Shown: one piece after another, positions 7,576 through 14,635 of the stretch
Layout of the letters: each line of letters opens with the position of its first letter
How positions within the stretch are numbered: position 1 is the first letter of the stretch
Assembly: GCA_023417985.1 (NCBI GenBank)
Contig: JAEZDV010000158.1
Span: 1 to 37,928, forward strand
Direction of reading: 5' to 3'
Origin: Actinomycetes bacterium
Lineage (GTDB): Bacteria; Actinomycetota; Actinomycetes; Mycobacteriales; Mycobacteriaceae
DNA length: 37,928 nucleotides
Program-made: the position numbers and the translations under genes
Notes under the pieces: model-generated
The model's input: only the letters and a program-made list of their open reading frames with translations
Databases searched by the model: none
What the model was told of the DNA's origin: nothing

Positions 7576-7866
7576 GTGACGAATGTCGATTCTCTCGCCG
7601 GTTTGATCATCCTCGTGCTGCAGGTCATCGCGATCGCGGGAGCCGGGTTCGCGCTCTTCCATGCTGTTCGCCAGCCTTCCGAGGCGTTTCCCGCAGTCGA
7701 CAAGCTCACCAAGCCCGTCTGGCTCGGCATACTGGTCGCCGCGTTGCTGGTGCTGATTCTGCTCGGAGCGGTCGGATTGCTGGGCATCATCGCGGTGGTG
7801 GCGGTGTGCGTGTACCTGGTGGACGTGCGGCCGCGCGTCGAAGAGGTTCAGCGCCGCCGCTGGTAG
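7576..7866 (+). CDS. DUF2516 family small membrane protein
   Basis: A 96-residue protein with two long hydrophobic segments: LAGLIILVLQVIAIAGAGFA (about 6-29) and a second, long stretch at about 50-80. The linker AFPAVDKLTKPVWLG between them is the conserved part of DUF2516. The C-terminus is basic (RPRVEEVQRRRW). Function is unknown. It lies immediately downstream of hbhA, as Rv0476 does in M. tuberculosis, which supports an association with HbhA or envelope biology. Confidence 0.8.
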   Translation: MTNVDSLAGLIILVLQVIAIAGAGFALFHAVRQPSEAFPAVDKLTKPVWLGILVAALLVLILLGAVGLLGIIAVVAVCVYLVDVRPRVEEVQRRRW

Positions 7867-7871
7867 TGACG

Positions 7872-7889
7872 CCGCACCGCCTTGTGCGG
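7872..7889 (+). terminator. Hairpin after the DUF2516 gene
   Basis: CCGCAC-CGCCTT-GTGCGG forms a 6-bp stem with a 6-nt loop shortly after the DUF2516 stop codon. Confidence 0.45.
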
Positions 7890-7912
7890 TCCCTGTGGGT
7901 GAGCTCGTGCCC

Positions 7913-7943
7913 TTGACAAGTGTGATCCAGATAATGACACTTC
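7913..7943 (+). promoter_or_regulatory. Promoter and operator-like palindrome of the diiron oxygenase gene
   Basis: A consensus -35 TTGACA (7913-7918) abuts an inverted repeat, AAGTGTGAT-N7-ATGACACTT (7919-7943), with 8 of 9 positions matched. A weak -10 (GACACT, 7936-7941) would lie within its right arm. This is the layout of a repressor-blocked promoter. Confidence 0.55.
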
Positions 7944-7980
7944 GGGTAACGGGTACATCATCGAGACAAGGCGGTCGGCC

Positions 7981-8928
7981 ATGACTCTCACCCGCACGAA
8001 CCGAGCACGCGACGCCCGGTCGGGCGCCGCAACGATCGACAGTGACCTCGACGTCGAGCGGCAGGACACCGCGCAACGGCTTCTCGATTCCTCCGCGCGG
8101 CTGTCGTACGACCCGGCGTTCGAGATCGACTGGGAAGCTCCCATCGCCGAGGGGCGATACGGCATGACCCCCGAATGGTGCAGCCTCTACGGCACCGAAC
8201 TGTGGGAACGCATGACCGAAGATCAGCGCATCACGCTCACCAACCATGAGGCGGCAAGCATCGCCGGCACCGGCATCTGGTTCGAGATGATCCTGATGCA
8301 GATGCTCGTGCGCGACCTCTACCGCCGCGATCCGTCCACGCCGTACGTGCAGTTCGGGCTCACCGAGATCGCCGACGAATGCCGGCACTCCGTGATGTTC
8401 GCGCGGTCCGCGCAGCGATTCGGCGTGCCCTCGTACCGGCCCAAGCGCTGGATCCGGGAAACCGGACGCATCTTCAAGGCGGTCGCGAGCGGCGCCCTCG
8501 CCTACGGCGGCACCCTGTTCGCCGAAGAGATTCTCGACATGATGCAACGCGACTTCATGCGCGACGAACGGGTTCAGCCCCTCACCCGCACGGTCAGCCA
8601 CATCCACGTCGTCGAAGAGTCACGGCACATCCGATACGCCCGCGAAGAGACGCGGCGGAGAGCCGGTCGTGCCGGCCGGATGCAGCGCGCGTGGGTCCGT
8701 CTCCACCTGGGGGTGAGTGCGTACTTCGTCGTCACGAGCCTTGTGAACGACCGGGTGTACGCCGCTGCCGGGCTCGACGTCGCCGAGGCGAAGGCCGCCG
8801 CGCGGAACAACACCCATTACCACGACAGGCTGCGCCTCGGGACCCGGCGCACCGTCGAGTTCCTCGACGAGGTCGGGCTCATCGGCGGACCGTCGGCTCT
8901 GCTGCTCCGCAAGGCCCACGTCCTCTGA
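7981..8928 (+). CDS. AurF-like diiron oxygenase
   Basis: A 315-residue protein with the ferritin-like, non-haem diiron signature of the AurF/PF11583 family. Metal-ligand candidates are in NHEAASIAGTGIWFE, in EIADECRHSVMFARS (the E-x-x-H type motif), and in FAEEILDMM and VVEESRHIRYAREE. AurF itself oxidises an aryl amine to a nitro group; actinobacterial homologues are abundant and their substrates mostly unknown. The C-terminal TRRTVEFLDEVGLIGGPSA is shared by the actinobacterial members I recall. ATG 7981 follows AAGGCGG at a suitable distance. An alpha/beta hydrolase gene follows 43 nt downstream and is probably in the same unit. Confidence 0.8.
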   Translation: MTLTRTNRARDARSGAATIDSDLDVERQDTAQRLLDSSARLSYDPAFEIDWEAPIAEGRYGMTPEWCSLYGTELWERMTEDQRITLTNHEAASIAGTGIWFEMILMQMLVRDLYRRDPSTPYVQFGLTEIADECRHSVMFARSAQRFGVPSYRPKRWIRETGRIFKAVASGALAYGGTLFAEEILDMMQRDFMRDERVQPLTRTVSHIHVVEESRHIRYAREETRRRAGRAGRMQRAWVRLHLGVSAYFVVTSLVNDRVYAAAGLDVAEAKAAARNNTHYHDRLRLGTRRTVEFLDEVGLIGGPSALLLRKAHVL

Positions 8929-8971
8929 CCTCGCCGGGCACCGGCCCGCACCACGACACCACAGGAGAACC

Positions 8972-10012
8972 GTGAAGAAGCCGTCCCCCAAGAGGTGGCC
9001 GATCGCAGCTGGAGTGGCGCTCGCCGTCGGAGCCACGGCGGGACTGGTCGTCACACGCCGCCGGCGCGGCACCGTCGTCCGCACAGAGGACGTCGCGCCC
9101 CACGCTCTGCTTGCGCCACCCGCGCTCGAGCCCGAGGCGGTGGAGGTGCGGACCGAGGACGGTGCGCGCCTGAACGTGTTGTCCTACGGGGACCCTCAGG
9201 CACAGCCGCTGGTGTTCTGCCACGGCTGGACGTGCAACGCGGCGTACTGGACCCCGCAGATCAACGCCTTCGCGGAGAACTACCGCGTCGTGGTCTACGA
9301 CCAGCGTGGGCACGGCAACAGCGAAACGGGTTCTCGCCCGCTGGGGGCGGACGTACTCGCCGACGATCTGCACGCCGTGCTCGAAGCCACGGTGCCGTCA
9401 GGGCGGAAAGCGATCCTGGCCGGCCACAGCATGGGCGGGATGAGCATCATCGCGTGGGCGGAGAAGTATCCGCACCAGGTCGACGAGCGCGTCGCCGGGG
9501 TACTGCTCGCCAGCACGGGCACCGACAACCTCGTCGCGGATTCGGCGATCGTGCCGCTACCCGCACGATTCCCGAAGATGCCGGTGCCCGTCGCTCGGCG
9601 GGTGATGGGCGCGACCGTGCCGCTGGTCGAATCGTCGGTCACCACGCGTGCGTTGCGCTACATCGCGCTCTCCCCGAACGCGACCGGACCGGAGGTCGCA
9701 TTCTGCGAGAAGATCGTGCTCGGATGCCCGCCCCGCACCCGCGGCGGCTGGGGGCACGCACTCAGCGCCCTCGACCTCCGGGAAGGACTGCACAACCTGA
9801 CGGTGCCGACCACCGTGCTGGTGGGTACCGCCGATCGCCTGACCCCACCCGTGCATGCCCGGCGACTCGCCCGCGAACTCGAAGAGGCGGGCAACCTCGA
9901 GCGACTCGTCGTCCTCGACGGTGTGGGCCACATGAGTTCGGTCGAGGCAATCGACCGCGTCAACGACGAGTTGCTGCATCTCGTCGGTAGGGCGGACGCG
10001 CTCGTCGGCTGA
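8972..10012 (+). CDS. Alpha/beta-fold hydrolase with N-terminal membrane anchor
   Basis: A 346-residue protein. A Lys/Pro-rich start leads to a hydrophobic segment (WPIAAGVALAVGATAGLVV) followed by RRRR, consistent with a signal anchor. The hydrolase domain shows HGWTCNAAYW (oxyanion region), the nucleophile elbow GHSMGGMS, the acid in VGTADRLTPP and the histidine in DGVGHMSS, giving a complete Ser-Asp-His triad. Substrate unknown; esterase or lipase activity is a reasonable guess. GTG 8972 is preceded by AGGAG at good spacing. It probably shares a transcript with the diiron oxygenase. Confidence 0.8.
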   Translation: MKKPSPKRWPIAAGVALAVGATAGLVVTRRRRGTVVRTEDVAPHALLAPPALEPEAVEVRTEDGARLNVLSYGDPQAQPLVFCHGWTCNAAYWTPQINAFAENYRVVVYDQRGHGNSETGSRPLGADVLADDLHAVLEATVPSGRKAILAGHSMGGMSIIAWAEKYPHQVDERVAGVLLASTGTDNLVADSAIVPLPARFPKMPVPVARRVMGATVPLVESSVTTRALRYIALSPNATGPEVAFCEKIVLGCPPRTRGGWGHALSALDLREGLHNLTVPTTVLVGTADRLTPPVHARRLARELEEAGNLERLVVLDGVGHMSSVEAIDRVNDELLHLVGRADALVG

Positions 10013-10018
10013 CCGTAC

Positions 10019-10037
10019 GCGGCCCCGAGGCGGCCGC
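10019..10037. terminator. Hairpin between convergent genes
   Basis: GCGGCC-CCGAGGC-GGCCGC forms a 6-bp GC stem between the hydrolase stop (10012) and the purU stop (10043), suitable for terminating both. Confidence 0.5.
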
Positions 10038-10042
10038 CCCGG

Positions 10043-10930
10043 TCAGCTGAAGACGACGGTCTTGCTGTCGTGGACCAGAACGCGGTCCTCGAGATGCCAG
10101 CGCAGTCCGCGGGCGAGCACGAGCTTTTCGACGTCGCGGCCCTGGCGCACCATGTCGTTGACACTGTCGTTGTGGCTGACCCGGATCACGTCCTGCTCGA
10201 TGATCGGGCCGGCGTCGAGTTCGGCCGTGACGTAGTGGCACGTCGCGCCGATCAACTTCACCCCGCGTGTGAACGCCTGGTGGTAGGGGCGGGCACCGAT
10301 GAACGACGGCAGGAAGCTGTGGTGGATGTTGATGGCGCGCCCCGCCCAGTGTTCGCACAGCGACTCCGGCAGCACCTGCATGAAGCGCGCGAGAACGACC
10401 GCGTGGGGGTCGTGAGCGTCGACGAGTTTGCGGACCTGCTCGAACGCGGGGCCGCGCTCGGCGGGATCCTTCGGGAACGACACGTAGTGGAAATCGATGC
10501 CGTGACGACGCGCGACCGACTCGAGTTCGGGGTGGTTCCCGATGACCGCGCACACGTCGGCTTCGAGTTCACCGGCCGCAACGCGGCCGAGAATGTCGTG
10601 CAGACAGTGGGCTTCCTTACTGACCAGCAGCACGACACGCTTGCGCCTGCCGGTGTCCGAGAGGGTCCATTCGGTTTCCGGGCCGATCTCCGCGGCCACC
10701 GCAGCGAACTTGGTGCGTAGTTCCTCGATCGAGAACGGGATCGACGACGCGCGAACCGCCTGCCGTGTGAAGAACCAGCCGCTGTCCTGGTCGGCGTGGT
10801 ACGCGGCTTCCACGATCGAGCCACCCACGTCCGCGAGGAACTTCGAGATGCGAGCGACGATCCCGGTCGAGTCCGGGCAGCCCAGGGTCAGGACGTAGCG
10901 GCGGTTGTCGGTCGAGGAAGCAAGCGTCAT
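10043..10930 (-). CDS. purU: Formyltetrahydrofolate deformylase
   Basis: A 295-residue enzyme that hydrolyses 10-formyl-THF to formate and THF, feeding formate to purine synthesis and balancing one-carbon pools. The N-terminal ACT domain (VLTLGCPDSTGIVARISKFL, about residues 12-90) is the usual regulatory part. The formyltransferase-like domain carries INIHHSFLPSF and GATCHYVTAELDAGPIIEQD, with the conserved Asn, His and Asp of the active site. Length is normal for PurU. The ATG is 7 nt after GACAAT, suggesting a leaderless transcript. Its neighbours show no purine-pathway context. Confidence 0.95.
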   Translation of the reverse strand: MTLASSTDNRRYVLTLGCPDSTGIVARISKFLADVGGSIVEAAYHADQDSGWFFTRQAVRASSIPFSIEELRTKFAAVAAEIGPETEWTLSDTGRRKRVVLLVSKEAHCLHDILGRVAAGELEADVCAVIGNHPELESVARRHGIDFHYVSFPKDPAERGPAFEQVRKLVDAHDPHAVVLARFMQVLPESLCEHWAGRAINIHHSFLPSFIGARPYHQAFTRGVKLIGATCHYVTAELDAGPIIEQDVIRVSHNDSVNDMVRQGRDVEKLVLARGLRWHLEDRVLVHDSKTVVFS

Positions 10931-10987
10931 GGTTCCGATTGTCTCAGGTGCCCCGGAGCAGCTTCCGCGGACCGGGTCCTCCCGGTT

Positions 10988-11887
10988 TCACCCCGATGGT
11001 GGCGGACGCAGGACGGTCGCGGTGCCGACGAGGGTGGTCGCGTCGACGGTGTGCATGCCGCGCTCGGTGATCGTTTCGGCGAGGTCTCGTCGCATCGCCT
11101 CCGTCTGCCGGGTGTCCAGGCCGGACAACGCCATCCGCCATCCCGTACCCGACACCAGCGCCCAGCAGAGGTCCTCGGTGGCCGGGATCAGATTGGACAG
11201 TGTCCGCACCTCGACGGAATGCGTGCCCGCGGCACCGAGCCAGTCCTCGAGGGCCTCCGTGGTGTCGATCCGGCGCAGCGGCGAGCGGTCGTAATCCGGG
11301 GCGCGCCGGGCGAAACCCGGGGAGTGACGGGAAGCCACGTCGAACACCGCATCTCTCAACTCGGCCATTGCCTGCGCACGCCAGACCGTGACCCCCACCC
11401 GTCCACCGGGCCGAACCTGACCGACGAGCCTCGAGAACGCGATATCCATGTCGGGCAGGAAGAACACGCCGTAGGAGATCGCCAGCACGTCGTACCCGGC
11501 CTCGGGCACATCGGACGGTGGTTCCCAGCGCGTCACGTCGGAGCACACGAAGTCGATGTTCTTCAGAGCGCGAGCCTCTGCGACCAGACGGCCCCGCTCG
11601 AGGAGATCGTCGGATATGTCGACGCCGTGTACCCGCCCGGCCGGACCTACGGCCATCGCGGCAGGAACGGCCGACGCCCCGGCGCCGCAGCAGGCGTCGA
11701 GGACCGTGTCGCCGGGGCCGACCCCGAGCTGGAAGACGAGCGCCTGGCCCCCCGGCCCCCACAGCGTGGGCGTGAGAACTTCGAAGTCCGCGCTCGCGGC
11801 ATCGAACGTGCGGGCGGTCTCGGACACAGCGCTGTCAGCAGGGGGATTCGCCCCGGTACCGTGCGGACGATTCCCGTCGGTGTTCAC
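10988..11887 (-). CDS. Class I SAM-dependent methyltransferase
   Basis: A 299-residue protein. The SAM-binding motif I is VLDACCGAGASAVPAA (about residues 60-75), with the acidic residue of motif II in RVHGVDISDD and motif IV in YDVLAISYGVFFLPD. This is the UbiE/Methyltransf_11 type, and the substrate is unknown. GTG 11887 is chosen because it overlaps the stop of the upstream acetyltransferase gene as GTGA (11884-11887), indicating translational coupling. About 25 disordered residues precede the fold. Confidence 0.8.
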   Translation of the reverse strand: MNTDGNRPHGTGANPPADSAVSETARTFDAASADFEVLTPTLWGPGGQALVFQLGVGPGDTVLDACCGAGASAVPAAMAVGPAGRVHGVDISDDLLERGRLVAEARALKNIDFVCSDVTRWEPPSDVPEAGYDVLAISYGVFFLPDMDIAFSRLVGQVRPGGRVGVTVWRAQAMAELRDAVFDVASRHSPGFARRAPDYDRSPLRRIDTTEALEDWLGAAGTHSVEVRTLSNLIPATEDLCWALVSGTGWRMALSGLDTRQTEAMRRDLAETITERGMHTVDATTLVGTATVLRPPPSG

Positions 11888-12417
11888 GACCCGGCCCCGT
11901 CGAGTTCGTAGAACGCGGACGGATAACGGAATTCGCCTGTCATCTCCGGCCGGTAGCCGGTGAGCGGGCGCGCCTGCAGGTGCGATGCCCACTCGGGCAC
12001 GTCGGGCGTGATCCCGAGATCCGCGGCGGGCACGAACCCGAACCGCGGGTAGTAGTCGAGGTGGCCGAGCAACACGACGATCGACTCGTCGAGCGCGTCG
12101 GCAGCGCCGATCACAGCGTGCATCAGCGCCGAACCGATCCCGAGCCTCGCCATGTCGGGGAGCACCCCGATCGGCCCCAGCGCGAGGGCCGGATACCCGT
12201 CGAGATCGCCGCGGGTGACACACACGTGCCCGACGATGCCGCTCGTCGCGTGCTCGCACACCAGCGAGAGCGGGGGTAGCCAGTCGGGTCCGTTGCGGAG
12301 TGCATCGACGAGGCCGGGTTCGACCGGGGCGAAGCCGAGGGCGGCGGCGGCGAAGGCGCCGTGGTGGACGTCGGACACAGCACCGGAGTCCGACGGTAGT
12401 TCCCGGCGAATGATCAC
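11884..12417 (-). CDS. GNAT-family N-acetyltransferase
   Basis: A 177-residue protein starting VIIRRELPSDSGAVSDVHHG, typical of the first strand and helix of GNAT proteins. The acetyl-CoA-binding motif A appears as LGPIGVLPDMARLGIGSALM, and YYPRFGFVPA is the common motif B. Similar actinobacterial proteins are annotated as predicted N-acetyltransferases (YhbS-like). The substrate is unknown. GTG 12417 is used because the homology starts there and extension upstream would overlap the divergent deoC start. It overlaps the methyltransferase gene by 4 nt. Confidence 0.8.
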   Translation of the reverse strand: MIIRRELPSDSGAVSDVHHGAFAAAALGFAPVEPGLVDALRNGPDWLPPLSLVCEHATSGIVGHVCVTRGDLDGYPALALGPIGVLPDMARLGIGSALMHAVIGAADALDESIVVLLGHLDYYPRFGFVPAADLGITPDVPEWASHLQARPLTGYRPEMTGEFRYPSAFYELDGAGS

Positions 12418-12482
12418 CCCACCGAGTCTGGCCGCACCGCGCGCGACCGGCAACCGCTTTTGCGGTGTGGGAAGCTGGCGGC

Positions 12483-13148
12483 ATGTCCGCCACCACACTC
12501 ACCCGCTCGCAGGTCGCTGCGATGATCGACCACACCCTTCTGGCACCGGAAGCGTCGTCGCAGGCGGTGCGGGCTCTCGTCGACGAGGCCCGGGAACTCG
12601 GCGTGTACGCGGTGTGCGTGTCGCCGTCGATGCTGCCGCTGCGCGCTGAAGGGCTCGTGATCGCGACCGTGGTGGGGTTCCCGTCGGGCAAGCACCACTC
12701 CCTGATCAAGGGCGCGGAAGCGCGGCTCGCGGTCGAGGAGGGGGCACGCGAGGTCGACATGGTCATCGACATCGGTGCCGCGATCGCCGGGGACTACAAT
12801 GCCGTGCTCGCGGACATCCTCACCGTCCGTGAGGCGATCGGGTTCGACCCCGTGCTCAAGGTGATCATCGAATCCGCGGCACTGTCCGACGAGGCGATCG
12901 TCGAGGTGTGCCGCGCGGCCGCGAACGCCGGCGCGAATTTCGTGAAGACCTCGACGGGTTTCCACCCCGCCGGGGGCGCATCCGAGCACGCGGTGCGTCT
13001 GATGGCCGAGACAGTCGGTGGGCGGCTCGGAGTCAAGGCGAGCGGCGGCATCCGTACCGCGGACGCCGCCGTCCGCATGATCGAAGCAGGCGCGACACGC
13101 CTGGGACTCTCGGGTACCCGTGCCGTACTCGACGGTTTGCCCGCCTGA
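12483..13148 (+). CDS. deoC: Deoxyribose-phosphate aldolase
   Basis: A 221-residue TIM-barrel aldolase that splits 2-deoxyribose-5-phosphate into glyceraldehyde-3-phosphate and acetaldehyde in deoxynucleoside salvage. The Schiff-base lysine lies in FVKTSTGFHPAGG (about residue 155) and the second essential lysine in LGVKASGGIRT (about residue 185). DHTLLAPEA near the start and EVDMVIDIGA are further family markers. Length is normal. No other nucleoside-catabolism genes are nearby; the position matches Rv0478 in M. tuberculosis. The stop is only 3 nt from that of the convergent gene. Confidence 0.95.
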   Translation: MSATTLTRSQVAAMIDHTLLAPEASSQAVRALVDEARELGVYAVCVSPSMLPLRAEGLVIATVVGFPSGKHHSLIKGAEARLAVEEGAREVDMVIDIGAAIAGDYNAVLADILTVREAIGFDPVLKVIIESAALSDEAIVEVCRAAANAGANFVKTSTGFHPAGGASEHAVRLMAETVGGRLGVKASGGIRTADAAVRMIEAGATRLGLSGTRAVLDGLPA

Positions 13149-13151
13149 CCG

Positions 13152-13901
13152 TTATCCGAGCACTCCGCACGACCCCTGGTTCTGCTGCTGTGCGCCGTCC
13201 GGATTCTCCGGGAGGACGTAACGCCCGCCGTCGAGAACGAGGCGGACGCCGGAGTCGGTGACCGACACCGATGTCGCCTTCATTCCGAGCGGGTACTGCT
13301 GCAGCCCGGAGGTCAGGGCCTTCACGATCCCGTCGACGAGGGAATTCGGGAGCCCGAACCCGAGCACCGAGGCGTCGACCGTCTGGACGGCCACGATCCC
13401 GTCGGTGACGGTGGGTCGCACCGTGAGTTCGGCCAAGCCGTCTCCGCCCACGACGAAGGTCAGTGTCCCGGCGTCGGGATTCGCAGTGACGTCGCTGATC
13501 AGGGCACCGACCGACTGCGCCTGCACGGTCGCGAGGATGCCGGTGGTGGGCCATTCGACCTCCGCGCTCGAACTGCCGACGGTGCCGGCGCCCTCCGCGG
13601 TGTCGCGCAGATCCACATCTCGGAGGACTGCGTGGACCTGCATCTCCTTCGCGGGCCCGAACGCGCTGTCGTCACTGTCGAGGGTGACGGACGGGATCTG
13701 CCGGTCGGCGAGTTGCAGCAGCACCGGTTTCCAGCTCAGGTCGACGTCCACGCCCGTGCCGAGTTCGCTCTCGAACGATTGCGCCAGGCAGGTGGTCGCG
13801 CGGTTGCGGACGTAGACCTCGGCGCCCACGAGGACCGCGACGAGTGTGGCGACGAGGATCACAGCGATCGTGACGAGTCGGGTGCGCTTCCTTTGCGTCA
13901 T
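13152..13901 (-). CDS. DUF2993 (LmeA-like) phospholipid-binding envelope protein
   Basis: A 249-residue protein with a basic N-terminus (MTQRKRTR) and one hydrophobic segment (about 9-27) that serves as a signal peptide or anchor. The remainder is a beta-rich DUF2993 domain containing the characteristic DVDLSWKPVLLQLADRQIPS and a C-terminal VTDSGVRLVLDGGRYVLP. Family member LmeA of mycobacteria is a periplasmic protein needed for mature lipomannan and binds phospholipids; a similar envelope role is likely here. A short Gln/Asn-rich tail with one Cys ends the protein. It corresponds in position to Rv0479c. Confidence 0.75.
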   Translation of the reverse strand: MTQRKRTRLVTIAVILVATLVAVLVGAEVYVRNRATTCLAQSFESELGTGVDVDLSWKPVLLQLADRQIPSVTLDSDDSAFGPAKEMQVHAVLRDVDLRDTAEGAGTVGSSSAEVEWPTTGILATVQAQSVGALISDVTANPDAGTLTFVVGGDGLAELTVRPTVTDGIVAVQTVDASVLGFGLPNSLVDGIVKALTSGLQQYPLGMKATSVSVTDSGVRLVLDGGRYVLPENPDGAQQQNQGSCGVLG

Positions 13902-13966
13902 GGACGCGATTGTTCCGGACAAGTCTGAGGAAGCTATGAGCGCGCGCACATGCGATGGGCCGATTG

Positions 13967-13982
13967 TGTGAGATGCAACACA
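13967..13982. promoter_or_regulatory. CRP/GlxR-like site upstream of the AbiEi-like gene
   Basis: TGTGA-GATGCA-ACACA matches 9 of 10 consensus positions, and lies where the -35 of the AbiEi-like gene would be, just upstream of its TAGTCT -10 (13992-13997). Binding there would be expected to repress. It is weak evidence on its own. Confidence 0.3.
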
Positions 13983-14004
13983 GGAGTTCGGTAGTCTGGG
14001 CGCC

Positions 14005-14622
14005 ATGACAGGGTGGGCGGATTCAGAGAGCGACGCATCCGGGCAGGTCGATCCCGACAGCCTCTTGCGCAGGCTCGCCGTGACCCAGGCCGGGTACTTC
14101 ACCGCCCGTCAGGCCAACGGGCACGGTATCGAGTCCGGCGGGTTCCGCGCGCGGGTCGAGTCGGGTCTGTGGATCCGGATCGACGCCGAACTCTTCCGGA
14201 TGAGCGACAGTCCGCACACGAAGTTCGACGAGTTCGCGCGGTGGTGCGCCTGGTACGAAGGCGCCGCGGTGGTGTCGCACCAGAGCGCCGCCGACCTCCA
14301 CGGCATGGGTCACCTGCAACCCCGCTTCCTGCACCTGTCGACGCTGGATCAGCGCACGGTGCCGAGCAATCGGCTCGCGCTGCATCACCGGACGCTCACG
14401 GACCGGGACTGCGAGACCGTCGGGTGTTTCCGGGTCACCACACCCGCGCGGACCGCCGTGGATCTCGCTGCCGGCGGGGTGTCGCAGGAAGTGCTCGACG
14501 AACTCGTCGGAGACGCGATCACTCTCGGTCGCGTCGACTCCGACGAACTGCATGCCGCGGTCGTGGGAGAACCTGCCACCGTGGCCGACCGCATCGCGCT
14601 CGCGCTGCTGTCCGCCGGCTGA
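14005..14622 (+). CDS. Solitary AbiEi-type (type IV antitoxin family) protein
   Basis: A 205-residue protein. The N-terminal ~60 residues are a winged-helix AbiEi antitoxin domain: LLRRLAVTQAGYFTARQANG, followed by a second half with ESGLWIRIDAELFRM. The middle carries the family's AAVVSHQSAADLHGMG segment, followed by TTPARTAVDLAAGGVSQEVL near the C-terminus. Genuine AbiE systems place an AbiEii nucleotidyltransferase gene directly downstream; none is present here, since the next gene is convergent and unrelated. The protein may therefore be a stand-alone regulator. The TAGTCT -10 at 13992-13997 lies 7 nt before the ATG, so the mRNA is probably leaderless. Confidence 0.75.
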   Translation: MTGWADSESDASGQVDPDSLLRRLAVTQAGYFTARQANGHGIESGGFRARVESGLWIRIDAELFRMSDSPHTKFDEFARWCAWYEGAAVVSHQSAADLHGMGHLQPRFLHLSTLDQRTVPSNRLALHHRTLTDRDCETVGCFRVTTPARTAVDLAAGGVSQEVLDELVGDAITLGRVDSDELHAAVVGEPATVADRIALALLSAG

Positions 14623-14635
14623 CCACCGCCCTCGT

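Noticed and set aside
14005..14622. Complete AbiE toxin-antitoxin system
   Set aside because: No AbiEii nucleotidyltransferase gene is adjacent; both neighbours are confidently something else.
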